DNA of 64,000 nucleotides from Selenomonas sp. ND2010 (GCF_000702005.1 NZ_JNKI01000002.1:124001-188000); one strand, 5' to 3'; positions 8,717-15,728 are shown, numbered from the stretch's first letter. Numbers and translations: made by a program. Notes: generated by a model not told the origin, from the letters alone.

Positions 8717-10042
8717 ATGCAGACGATGATGGAAGCGATAAAGGCTGCGGCGAAAGAAATGCAGGGAGAAATGGTATCCTGCCGGCGCGATATCCATAAG
8801 CACCCGGAACCAGGCTGGACGGAGTTTCGTACGGCGTCATTGGTGGCTGAGCGGCTGTCGGCGCTTGGGTATGAGCTAAAGATTGGGGAAGAGGCAATTG
8901 ACCGGCAGACGATGATGGGCGTTCCGTCACAGGAAAAACTAGCCGAAGAGATGGAACGCGCCGCAAAAGAAGGAGCAAAAAAGGAATGGCTTGCCCAGAT
9001 GACTGGCGGTCTTACTGGTATTGTGGCAACGAAGAAATTCTCAGAGGGTGGCCCGGTGGTTGCCTTGCGGTTTGATATGGATTCCAATGACGTAAGAGAA
9101 TCGGAATCCCCTGACCATTTCCCAACGCAGGAAGGGTTTCGTTCTTTGCACGACCAAGCTATGCATGCCTGTGGCCATGATGGTCATACGACCGTTGGTC
9201 TCGCTGTGGCAAAGATTCTTGCCGCGCTGCAGGATAAACTGAAAGGTACCATAAAGCTCGTGTTTCAACCCGCGGAAGAGGGCGTTCGCGGGGCCAAAGC
9301 AATGGTGGAAAATGGCGATGTGGACGATGTGAATTATATGCTTGGCGCACATTTTGGCTTCCAGATGAAACATACGGGTACGATTGCCTGCAACGTGACG
9401 GGTTTTTTAGCTACGAGCAAATATGATATCCATTTCGTCGGGAAGCCTGCTCATGCAGGCGCGGCACCCGAGCAGGGGAAAAATGCCTTGCTGGCAGCTG
9501 CCTGTGCATCACTGAACTTGCATGCCATTCCGAGACATTCGCAGGGGGCCTCCCGTATCAATGTCGGAAAACTCATCGCTGGTAGTGGCCGCAATGTCAT
9601 AGCGGATAAAGCGTTCATGGTGATAGAGACGAGAGGCGCCAGCAGTGAGATTAATGCGTTCATGGAGCAGGAGGCATTGCGTGTTATAAAAGCTGCGGCG
9701 GCGATGTATGATGTTGAGGTGCAGGTCGAAAAAACAGGTGGTGCGGCTGGCGGGAGCAATAGCCCGGAACTAGCGGCTTTTTTGGAAGCAAGGGCCAAAG
9801 AGCTCAATATCTTCAAGCAAGTAGCTGGACACTGTGACTTTGGCGCCAGCGAAGATTTTTCGTATTTTATGGAGCGCGTGCAGAGTCATGGCGGAAAAGC
9901 TGCGTATATGATGATTGGGGCAGACCTGGCCGCTGGCCATCATGATTCCTCGTTTGATTTTGATGAAACGGCACTAGGTTATGCTGCCAATATGTTGGCG
10001 TACTCAGCAGCATCATTACTATTGCAGGGGGAGAAATTATGA
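8717..10042 (+). CDS. M20 family amidohydrolase, AbgA-like (aminobenzoyl-glutamate hydrolase subunit A type)
   Basis: The 441-residue protein follows E. coli AbgA almost motif for motif. It has an N-terminal RRDIHKHPEPGWTEFRTASLVAE, the AbgA-specific insertion with MGVPSQEKL near residue 75, the dimetal site HACGHDGHT near residue 153, FQPAEEG with its catalytic Glu near residue 184, and a late AAGHHDSSFDFDE. Family members hydrolyse amide bonds of N-acyl amino acids; AbgAB cleaves p-aminobenzoyl-glutamate, a folate breakdown product. A classical abgB is absent. The neighbour is another M20 hydrolase that overlaps its stop codon by 4 bases, so the two are translationally coupled. The exact substrate is an inference. 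Confidence 0.85.
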   Translation: MQTMMEAIKAAAKEMQGEMVSCRRDIHKHPEPGWTEFRTASLVAERLSALGYELKIGEEAIDRQTMMGVPSQEKLAEEMERAAKEGAKKEWLAQMTGGLTGIVATKKFSEGGPVVALRFDMDSNDVRESESPDHFPTQEGFRSLHDQAMHACGHDGHTTVGLAVAKILAALQDKLKGTIKLVFQPAEEGVRGAKAMVENGDVDDVNYMLGAHFGFQMKHTGTIACNVTGFLATSKYDIHFVGKPAHAGAAPEQGKNALLAAACASLNLHAIPRHSQGASRINVGKLIAGSGRNVIADKAFMVIETRGASSEINAFMEQEALRVIKAAAAMYDVEVQVEKTGGAAGGSNSPELAAFLEARAKELNIFKQVAGHCDFGASEDFSYFMERVQSHGGKAAYMMIGADLAAGHHDSSFDFDETALGYAANMLAYSAASLLLQGEKL

Positions 10043-11268
10043 TAAGCAGGAAACGATTGGAAGAGCAGTTTGCCCAATTAGCGAAGATTACCGCGCCTGG
10101 AAAGGGCATCAATCGTTTGGCGTTTACCGCTGAGGATAGAGAAGGGCGTATCTATGTCAAGCGGCTTATGGTCGATGCTGGACTTACCGTAAGACAAGAT
10201 GCGTTTGGCAATTTGATTGGTCATTATTCGGGACGGGAAGAGGGGTTGCCAGCGGTCATGTCTGGATCGCATTGTGACAGTGTCCCGCAAGGTGGAAATT
10301 ACGATGGCATTGTGGGAATCTTGACTGCTATTGAGGCGGTCCGGAGTCTGCATGAGCAAGAAAAGGTTCCCAAGCATCCCTTGGAAATCGTGGCGTTTCA
10401 ATGTGAAGAATCCAGCCGCTTCGGTGCTGCGACGTTGGGCAGCAAAGCAATGCGGGGGATGCTGGAGGTTGATGATTTAAAGCGTTTGCAGGATAAGACA
10501 GGGAAGACGTTGTATGATGTGCTGCAGGAAAATGACCTTAATCCCAATGAGATTCAGAATGCTAAATATGACAGACCACTGAAGGCATATTATGAAGTTC
10601 ATATCGAACAGGGAAAGGTGTTGGAAAGCAAGCAAAAAACAATTGGCGTCGTAACGGGAATTGCCGCTCCAACGCGACTGAAAGTTAAGTTAGCCGGTCA
10701 TGCGGATCATAGTGGGGCAACGCCAATGGGGATGCGGCAGGATGCAATGTGTGCCGCATCCGAGATAATCTTGGCAGTGGAAAGACTGGCAACTGATTAC
10801 ACAGAAACGCCGGTAGTGGGGACTGTGGGGGTCGTGAATAACACCCCGAATGTCATGAATGTAGTCCCCGGAAATGTGCAGCTGGGGATAGATATCCGTA
10901 GCATTTCGGAAAAGGCGAAGGCACAAGTAACAACAGCTGTAGAAGACCAGATTATGAAAATTTGCCAGAAACGCAAAGTGCAGGCAAAAATCGAAACGAT
11001 CAGCCAGGATAAACCGGCCGTGATGCAAAAAAAAGTCGTAGACTTCTTGATGGAAATCTGTGAGCAACAGCATGTGCCCTATATCACAATGCCAAGTGGT
11101 GCTGGCCATGATGCTATGCATTGGACGGACTATACCGCTACTGGGATGCTCTTTATCCCCTGCAAAGGCGGAATCAGCCATCATCCAGACGAATATGCAG
11201 AGATGCGTGATATAGTGACGGCGGCAAAGCTATTAGAAAAGGCTATATGGCTTACGGCAAATGAATAA
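10039..11268 (+). CDS. M20 family Zn-dependent hydrolase (AmaB / N-carbamoyl-L-amino acid hydrolase / allantoate amidohydrolase type)
   Basis: The 409-residue protein has the metal-site motifs of the allantoate amidohydrolase/L-carbamoylase branch: GSHCDSVPQGGNYDG near residue 76, QCEESSRFG near residue 118, HIEQGKVLE near residue 190, GHADHSGATPM near residue 220 and SGAGHDAM near residue 353. These enzymes open N-carbamoyl or ureide bonds, or deacylate amino acids. The ATG overlaps the abgA-like stop as ATGA, so both proteins are probably made together. With the upstream permease they suggest uptake and stepwise hydrolysis of an amide or ureide compound. Confidence 0.85.
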   Translation: MISRKRLEEQFAQLAKITAPGKGINRLAFTAEDREGRIYVKRLMVDAGLTVRQDAFGNLIGHYSGREEGLPAVMSGSHCDSVPQGGNYDGIVGILTAIEAVRSLHEQEKVPKHPLEIVAFQCEESSRFGAATLGSKAMRGMLEVDDLKRLQDKTGKTLYDVLQENDLNPNEIQNAKYDRPLKAYYEVHIEQGKVLESKQKTIGVVTGIAAPTRLKVKLAGHADHSGATPMGMRQDAMCAASEIILAVERLATDYTETPVVGTVGVVNNTPNVMNVVPGNVQLGIDIRSISEKAKAQVTTAVEDQIMKICQKRKVQAKIETISQDKPAVMQKKVVDFLMEICEQQHVPYITMPSGAGHDAMHWTDYTATGMLFIPCKGGISHHPDEYAEMRDIVTAAKLLEKAIWLTANE

Positions 11269-11586
11269 TCGTGATTAGTTGAAAAAACAAAGCCCAACTA
11301 TCTTATTATGGAGGAGTTGGTCGTTGGCTTTTCGCGAGTGGTGGAGATCGTTAAAAAAGTGGTATGATATTACTTGAAATGGGGAAAATATAATACGAAT
11401 AGTATCTTTATATTTGCTGCTATTTCTTGGTTGAGACAAGGTAATGGAACATTTGCCGCCAATAGATATAGAAGCGTTTATGAAGGCACTTGCAGATCCG
11501 GATTTAGGCAAGTAAGGCGATTGTTATTGTTGCAAATTATTATGTGATTTTTTATCATAAATGAAATGGAGGGGAGGAAATTGTTT
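11269..11586. other. Gap before the SIR2-like gene: degenerate hairpin and coding-like scrap
   Basis: An imperfect hairpin (AAAGCCCAACT ... AGTTGGTCGTTGGCTTTT, 11290-11337) could end the hydrolase cluster; on the minus strand it is followed by six T residues. A 23-codon frame at 11442-11513 (MEHLPPIDIEAFM...) looks like the tail of a lost host gene but has no recognisable family. AT content rises sharply from about 11520. Confidence 0.35.
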
Positions 11587-12660
11587 GTGGATTATCGAAA
11601 AATTACGTGTGATAGTGATGAATTTAATGATGCTGTTATTACTATAAAAAATAATGTTTTATCAAAAAATAATATGCCAAAACTTATTGTTGGTACAGGC
11701 TTGTCGGCATCATATGGTATTCCTGGAATGTGGAAATTGTCTAAAGAACTTAAGTCAAAACTTGGGGTTCATAAGGACGATGAGATAAAAAAAGCCTGGA
11801 TTAGAAGAGAGAAGGATATCAATGATAATGGTTTAGAAGAATGACTTAAGACGCTGTCACCAGATGAACAGAAACTTATTGATGAAATACGAAAAGCTAC
11901 AGCGGATTATATTCTAGGCGAAGAATGGCCAAAGTTATTGGATATATATCAAAAATCTAGTGGATTTGAGAAACTGCTTACATATTTAAAGGATACGGTA
12001 AGTGTTAATCACGGGTTAATTGATATTATGACTCCCAATTACGACAGAGTGATAGAAACATTATGCGATAAGTGCGGGATACAGGTCATCACAGGATTTT
12101 CAGGAGAGATATTTCAAAGATTTGAACCTCTAAGGCTGAAAAAGCCAAGTGATTATTACGGAGGGCATAATTGTTGCATAAGATTATTTAAACCGCATGG
12201 ATCAATAAATTGGATTAGTAATAGTAATGGAGAACTACTTATTAATGATTTAGCTTATTTGTGGAAGCACAGAGATGACATTGAAATAATAGCTCCTGGA
12301 GGTCCAAAATATGAAGCTGGAATGACAAATAATACATTTAGAATTATGCGTGAAGATTTTAATGAGCTGATATCCGAAATGAATGAGCCATATTCTTTGT
12401 TGATTTATGGATATGGCTTTAATGATACACACTTTAATACGGTATTATATCAGAATACTAAGAAAAATGTATTGATTCTTTCAAAAGATATAAAAGAAGA
12501 GGTTTTGGAAAAAGCTAAAAATAATCATATGGTTACCGCTTTTTTTCAAAAAGATTCCAAAAATTTTATGATCTATAAAGGAGAACAAATCGAAATAGAT
12601 AAGAGTCTATGGAATATGGATGTCTTTGTGATGCATTATTTGCGAAGAAAGCGGATATAG
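11587..12660 (+). pseudogene. SIR2-like (SIR2_2) NAD-binding defence-type protein with in-frame stop
   Basis: One frame of 358 codons is interrupted by a TGA at 11842-11844 (codon 86), right after NGLEE; reading continues in the same frame with LKTLSPDEQKL. SIR2-like features lie on both sides: a nucleotide-binding loop VGTGLSASYGIPG before the stop, and TPNYDRVIE, FKPHGSINW and YGYGFNDTHFN after it. Proteins of this kind are NAD-depleting effectors in several phage-defence systems; there is no transmembrane or TIR region here. The start is best placed at GTG 11587, because an ATG at 11566 lies inside the strong GGAGGGGAGG site at 11568-11577. The gene is much more AT-rich than its surroundings, suggesting transfer. 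A GGA-to-TGA or TGG-to-TGA change would explain the stop. Confidence 0.75.
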
Positions 12661-12857
12661 AAAAAGATTTTGGCGCTGATTTGTTTTTGGAAAGGCTGGA
12701 TGAGAAGAAGTCTTGCCGTATATCTGCTCGTCTGGAAGGAGTCAATGTTAAAGATAGAGCTGATTGGGACAAAATGATTAAATTCCAGTGCGATACCATG
12801 CCAAGATTTTATGATGCACTTCATGACAGATTAGGCGCCGCAAAGAAGAGTATTTAA
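12609..12857 (+). pseudogene. C-terminal fragment of a DUF4268 protein
   Basis: The frame gives ALFAKKADIEKDFGADLFLERLDEKK followed by CRISARLEGV and a Trp-Asp...Met-Pro-Arg-Phe end, which matches the last 65-70 residues of DUF4268 domains (normally the tail of a protein of several hundred residues). Its front overlaps the end of the SIR2-like gene in another frame and has no Shine-Dalgarno or convincing start, so the N-terminal part has been lost at a junction near 12630. Many DUF4268 proteins occur in restriction or defence neighbourhoods. Confidence 0.6.
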
Positions 12858-12936
12858 TAGATATAATTCTTGCGTGAGAGTCTTTTGAAGGGGAGTATTC
12901 AAATGTTTAGAAAGAGTGAGAAGGTACTTAAGTATA

Positions 12937-14163
12937 ATGAAACCGTTTAAGGATTATGAATTAAGAAATGTATTGGGAAATCAATATAAAGCTATAAATG
13001 AGAAAATAGATAAGCTTTCAAATGAAGAGGTTATGGCAAATGACCTAGATGTTCTGACGGATAATTTGTATCAAGAATTTTATATTGAACCAGTTACAGT
13101 TGAAGAGGAAGATTTTGAAAAGAGAAGTATAGTTCAGTGCAAAATAAGGAAATACATAGATCCATTCTTTAGGATTGAGTATGATAAGGAATACGTAGTT
13201 GTTGATGGAATTATAGCAAGCTTTTTTTATCCGTATTCTGGCGATGATGTTTTGTTTAAGTGCCAGGCTTCAACATTTTCATTAGGTGGATATCCGGAGA
13301 TAACGCTACATAATGGATATTTAATCATTAAGGCAGAAAGAGCTCTAAATGAAATGAATGGAGATGGAGCTAAAGATAGGTTGCTAGCTGCAGTCAAAGA
13401 TGAGCTAGATGATGTAAAAAAGGGATTGGGATTTGCTAATTCTGATGTAAACACCTTTAATAATAGCCTTAGAAGATACATTAGCGAAGCAATTACAACA
13501 AGAAAAAGTAAAGTACAATCATTTTACAATATAGCGCAGATGTTTGAAGTTCCGATAGAAAAGAAGGAATATGCTCGAAAACATGTCCCTTTAGAGAGAA
13601 AAATTGTTCCAATAGCGCATAAATATGATAGTGAATCTTATTACAATGTTTCTGATTCGGATTACAAAGATGTTCTTGGTACATTAAAGCATACTTTATC
13701 TACATATGAGAGAACACCAGAATCATACAAATCTATGCAGGAAGAAGATTTGAGAAATACTCTTCTTGCAACATTAAACGCTACATACAAAGGTACAGCG
13801 ACAGGAGAAACGTTTAGACGAAAAGGAAAAACTGATATTTGCATAGAGCAAGAAAATAGAGCAGCTTTTGTTGCTGAATGTAAAATATGGAAGGGAGCTA
13901 AGGCATTAACAGATGCGGTTGACCAGCTGGATGGCTATCTTACATGGAGAGATTGTAAGACTGCTTTGATTGTATTTGTAAGACAAAAAGACTTTATTAA
14001 AGTGCTTGAAAAAGCAAAAGACGCACTTAATAATTTTGAGAATATGCGATCCTTAAGGGAACTGGATAAGAATGAATTTGAGTGTGTGTATATCTCGAAT
14101 TCTCATCCAGGGCAATTAGTGAAAATGAGAGTTATGTTGTTTGATCTTAGCTATGATGAGTGA
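12937..14163 (+). CDS. Restriction-endonuclease-like (PD-(D/E)XK type) protein
   Basis: This 408-residue AT-rich gene has no family I can name with certainty. Near residue 305 it carries GKTDICIEQ followed by AAFVAECKIWKG, the Asp ... Glu-x-Lys pattern of a PD-(D/E)XK nuclease core; a Gln-bearing helix (DQLDGYLTW) follows as in many restriction-like folds. The N-terminal 280 residues are charged and partly helical with no clear motif. An ATG at 12937 is preceded by GAGAAGG; a GTG at 12916 is an alternative. A 15-codon frame (12903-12950, MFRKSEKVLKYN...) with its own GGGGAG overlaps the start and may be a leader or scrap. The gene ends exactly where host-like sequence resumes. Context suggests defence. 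Confidence 0.6.
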   Translation: MKPFKDYELRNVLGNQYKAINEKIDKLSNEEVMANDLDVLTDNLYQEFYIEPVTVEEEDFEKRSIVQCKIRKYIDPFFRIEYDKEYVVVDGIIASFFYPYSGDDVLFKCQASTFSLGGYPEITLHNGYLIIKAERALNEMNGDGAKDRLLAAVKDELDDVKKGLGFANSDVNTFNNSLRRYISEAITTRKSKVQSFYNIAQMFEVPIEKKEYARKHVPLERKIVPIAHKYDSESYYNVSDSDYKDVLGTLKHTLSTYERTPESYKSMQEEDLRNTLLATLNATYKGTATGETFRRKGKTDICIEQENRAAFVAECKIWKGAKALTDAVDQLDGYLTWRDCKTALIVFVRQKDFIKVLEKAKDALNNFENMRSLRELDKNEFECVYISNSHPGQLVKMRVMLFDLSYDE

Positions 14164-14575
14164 TGAAATTATTAAAGATGGGCAGGGCAGGTTTCGAGTG
14201 CCGCAGGATGGACGGCTTTCCTTGCGTATTCCGCAGGAACTTATACCGGTTTGCCCGGATGATGGCGGCCCTGTTGCCATGAATCTGCGGGCAGATGATA
14301 CTTTTGTAGAGGATGCTGGCTGGCAGGCGGCGGCAGAACGCTATGCGGCTTATCTCAGCGCCCATGAAGGCCGGAAAATTCTCTTTTGGGAAATTGGTGT
14401 AGGTGCCAATACGCCCATGATTATCAAGTATCCTTTCTGGGCAATGACTGCGGAAAATCCTCAGGCTGTTTATGCCTGTCTGAACTTTGATGAGGCAATA
14501 TGCCCGGAAAAGATACGCATACGTTCAATCTGTATAGATGGTGATAGTAGCGATGTGTTGTCAGCTATAGTATGA
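14141..14575 (+). pseudogene. C-terminal half of a sirtuin-family (NAD-dependent deacetylase-like) gene
   Basis: The frame encodes IPVCPDDGGPVAMNLRADD, FVEDAGWQAAAERY and WEIGVGANTPMIIKYPFWAM, the zinc-site-distal and C-terminal region of Sir2 proteins of the kind often paired with macrodomain proteins. About 150 N-terminal residues, including the NAD-binding GAGxS region and catalytic His, are missing. The first codons overlap the end of the nuclease gene, and there is no ribosome-binding site. Base composition returns to the host level at about 14165. It looks like the host half of a gene cut by the AT-rich insert. Confidence 0.7.
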
Positions 14576-14654
14576 CATATTCCAGTGCAAATGAGTCTGT
14601 AGCATACACCGTTTGCAAAATTTTTACCTTATTAACAATAAATATATTAGCAAA

Positions 14655-14727
14655 GGGGGTGCAAAATCCCCACCGAGGGGGTGCAAGGGGGTTCATCGTT
14701 AATAGAGTATAGGGGGTGCATCGTTAT
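14655..14727 (+). repeat. Cluster of four G5-T-(G/T)-C-A repeats
   Basis: GGGGGTGCA occurs at 14655-14663, 14677-14685 and 14712-14720, and GGGGGTTCA at 14687-14695. The last two are extended to GGGGGT(T/G)CATCGTTA. Four runs of five G within 62 bases could also form a G-quadruplex. Confidence 0.6.
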
Positions 14728-14860
14728 TTTGTATCAAAATTAGTGGTAAAGGGGAGTGTATGAGCGAGAGGATGAAGGATATATCGCATACCACAATTTA
14801 TAATTGACTTTTTGTGAATTGTGAATATGATTGAGGAAGACACATAGCAAGGATTTTGAA

Positions 14861-14892
14861 AGCAAAAATGGCGTAGTTAAGCCATTTTTGCT
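14861..14892. repeat. Perfect 12-bp hairpin abutting the CRISPR remnant
   Basis: AGCAAAAATGGC and GCCATTTTTGCT are exact complements around an 8-base loop. It ends 3 bases before the first CRISPR repeat. It may be a terminator or part of a degraded leader. Confidence 0.6.
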
Positions 14893-14895
14893 AGT

Positions 14896-14985
14896 GTATG
14901 CTCCACGCATGTGGGGATGCCCCCCCAGATGATTCGACAGCTTTTCTCGTCCCAACGTATGTCCCACGCATGTGGGGATGAACCG
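14896..14985 (+). CRISPR. Minimal type I-E-like CRISPR remnant: two 29-bp repeats, one 32-bp spacer
   Basis: Two 29-base units at 14896-14924 and 14957-14985 share GTATG(C/T)(T/C)C(C)ACGCATGTGGGGATG; the second ends in the canonical GAACCG of type I-E repeats, while the first has a run of C instead. They flank a spacer of exactly 32 bases (14925-14956), giving the 61-base period typical of type I-E. The palindromic core can form the Cas6e-type hairpin. No third repeat and no cas gene is present in the window, so this is an orphan or eroding array. Confidence 0.8.
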
Positions 14986-15042
14986 GACAAATACCTATGC
15001 TCTAAAAGAGACAAAGAGCATTATATAGGGAGATGAGAATAT

Positions 15043-15222
15043 GTGCTTTCGCAGGCATTGCGGGGAGTATCCGGTTGGTTGGATGTAATCGAAGAGGCCG
15101 AACGGAAAGGAAAACTCATATTATACCATAATGGGAGTGGTTTTGTGGTTGCGGGAAAAATTTTGCAAAATCTGACAAGTCAATTTGACTTGTCAAGGAT
15201 GGGGCTGAGCTGTTTTATATGA
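15043..15222 (+). CDS. Possible small gene or gene remnant, unknown
   Basis: A GTG-started frame of 59 codons reads as ordinary protein (GWLDVIEEAERKGKLILYHN, then GSGFVVAGKIL) and has AGGGAGATGAG upstream at 15028-15038. I recognise no family. Its last third contains an inverted pair of the TTGACAAGTCAA word. It may be the tail of a larger lost gene, since the downstream end is a run-out into non-coding sequence. Confidence 0.3.
   Translation: MLSQALRGVSGWLDVIEEAERKGKLILYHNGSGFVVAGKILQNLTSQFDLSRMGLSCFI
15173..15196. repeat. Inverted pair of the dispersed TTGACAAGTCAA word
   Basis: TGACAAGTCAA (15173-15183) is followed at once by its complement TTGACTTGTCAA (15185-15196), making a near-perfect 24-base dyad. 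Further copies lie at 23846, 26077, 26734/26747 and 39135. Confidence 0.7.
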
Positions 15223-15307
15223 TGACAGCTAATCACTCCATTGCTATATATTCCAGCAAAGAAAAAGCGGCCAGCGCACACGATGACATGCGTTGACCGT
15301 TCATAGG

Positions 15308-15377
15308 TATAAGAAAAGCCCCTTGGTAGCTACTCCAAGGGGCTTCGCTCATTGCTCGATATTTATTACCTTTAGCT
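15308..15377 (-). ncRNA. Candidate antitoxin RNA, divergent from the small toxin gene
   Basis: A minus-strand transcript of about 65-70 bases is predicted from a promoter at 15411-15384 (TTGCTA, 16 bases, TATAAT) to a terminator whose stem is 15345-15316 and which is followed by TTTTCTT on this strand. The RNA carries AAAGGTAATAAATATC, the exact complement of 16 bases inside the toxin gene (15486-15501). Its terminator loop reads AGTAGCTA and can pair over 7 bases with the TAGCTAC loop in the toxin 3' UTR. It therefore looks like a trans-acting antisense RNA encoded next to, but not overlapping, its target. Confidence 0.6.
15316..15345 (-). terminator. Terminator of the candidate antitoxin RNA
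   Basis: AAGCCCCTTGG and CCAAGGGGCTT form a perfect 11-bp stem with an 8-base loop. The T-rich tail is on the minus strand; the plus-strand side lacks one. Confidence 0.8.
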
Positions 15378-15383
15378 ACAACT

Positions 15384-15411
15384 ATTATATCATATCTTGA
15401 TAATTTAGCAA
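15384..15411 (-). promoter_or_regulatory. Promoter of the candidate antitoxin RNA
   Basis: On the minus strand TTGCTA (15411-15406) and a perfect TATAAT (15389-15384) are 16 bases apart. It overlaps the toxin promoter, back to back. Confidence 0.65.
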
Positions 15412-15425
15412 CGATAATATAAAAT
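15397..15425 (+). promoter_or_regulatory. Promoter of the small toxin gene
   Basis: TTGATA (15397-15402) and TAAAAT (15420-15425) are 17 bases apart. Transcription would begin near 15432. Confidence 0.5.
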
Positions 15426-15445
15426 AAAGCATGCTGCGGATCATA

Positions 15446-15470
15446 TCCCTTACCGTAGTGAAGGGAGGTG
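15446..15470 (+). promoter_or_regulatory. Hairpin that can hide the toxin ribosome-binding site
   Basis: TCCCTT (15446-15451) is complementary to AAGGGA (15461-15466), the front of the AAGGGAGGTG ribosome-binding site, with a 9-base loop. Sequestered initiation sites are typical of type I toxin mRNAs. Confidence 0.55.
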
Positions 15471-15476
15471 AGCTCG

Positions 15477-15563
15477 TTGTTCGATGATATTTATTACCTT
15501 TTTCTGTCGGTTATAGCAGGTGTAATCAGCTACTACATCTGCAAGTGGCTGGATCGGCAGTGA
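15477..15563 (+). CDS. Small hydrophobic toxin-like peptide (28 residues)
   Basis: A TTG start at 15477 lies 8 bases after GGAGG and opens a 28-residue frame: an acidic aromatic front (FDDIYYLFL), a single membrane span (SVIAGVISYYI) and a positively charged tail CKWLDRQ. Size and layout match type I toxins such as TisB or Fst: a short peptide that inserts into the inner membrane. A GTG at 15468 in the same frame sits inside the Shine-Dalgarno and is less likely. Everything around it (RBS hairpin, antisense RNA, terminator) supports a regulated toxin. Toxicity is an inference. Confidence 0.65.
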   Translation: MFDDIYYLFLSVIAGVISYYICKWLDRQ

Positions 15564-15581
15564 CGCAGCAACAGCACGAAT

Positions 15582-15631
15582 GCTCTGAATAGCTACCAGA
15601 GCGAAGGCCCGGCCGGTTGGTCGGGTTTTTT
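15582..15631 (+). terminator. Toxin 3' UTR hairpin and terminator
   Basis: GCTCTG / CAGAGC (15582-15602) holds the loop with TAGCTAC. It is followed by CCCGGCC / GGTCGGG (15608-15625) and six T residues. The stretch CGCAGCAACAGCAC before it, and the terminator stem, recur on the minus strand at 62529-62591. Confidence 0.8.
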
Positions 15632-15698
15632 GATTATGTCAATCGTGTCAGTAGGTGGGGAACTTTTTGTGGTAAAATGTGTATCATCTAGCACCGAG

Positions 15699-15728
15699 TT
15701 GTAGGAGAATACTCAATTATGCTATACT
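15699..15728 (+). promoter_or_regulatory. Promoter for ruvA
   Basis: TTGTAG (15699-15704) and TATACT (15723-15728) with an 18-base spacer, 42 bases before the ruvA start. Confidence 0.5.

Larger units (their letters stand above)
15358..15501 (+). repeat. 16-bp direct repeat linking antitoxin RNA and toxin gene
   Basis: GATATTTATTACCTTT occurs at 15358-15373 and again at 15486-15501, 128 bases apart. The first copy is transcribed in antisense by the small RNA; the second covers codons 4-9 of the toxin. Confidence 0.9.

Noticed and set aside
11842-11844. TGA in the SIR2-like gene as a selenocysteine codon
   Set aside because: No SECIS-like hairpin follows, and selenocysteine is not expected at this position in SIR2-like proteins.
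11520-15000. Insertion sequence or transposase in the accessory region
   Set aside because: No transposase-like frame, terminal inverted repeats or target duplications were found by eye.
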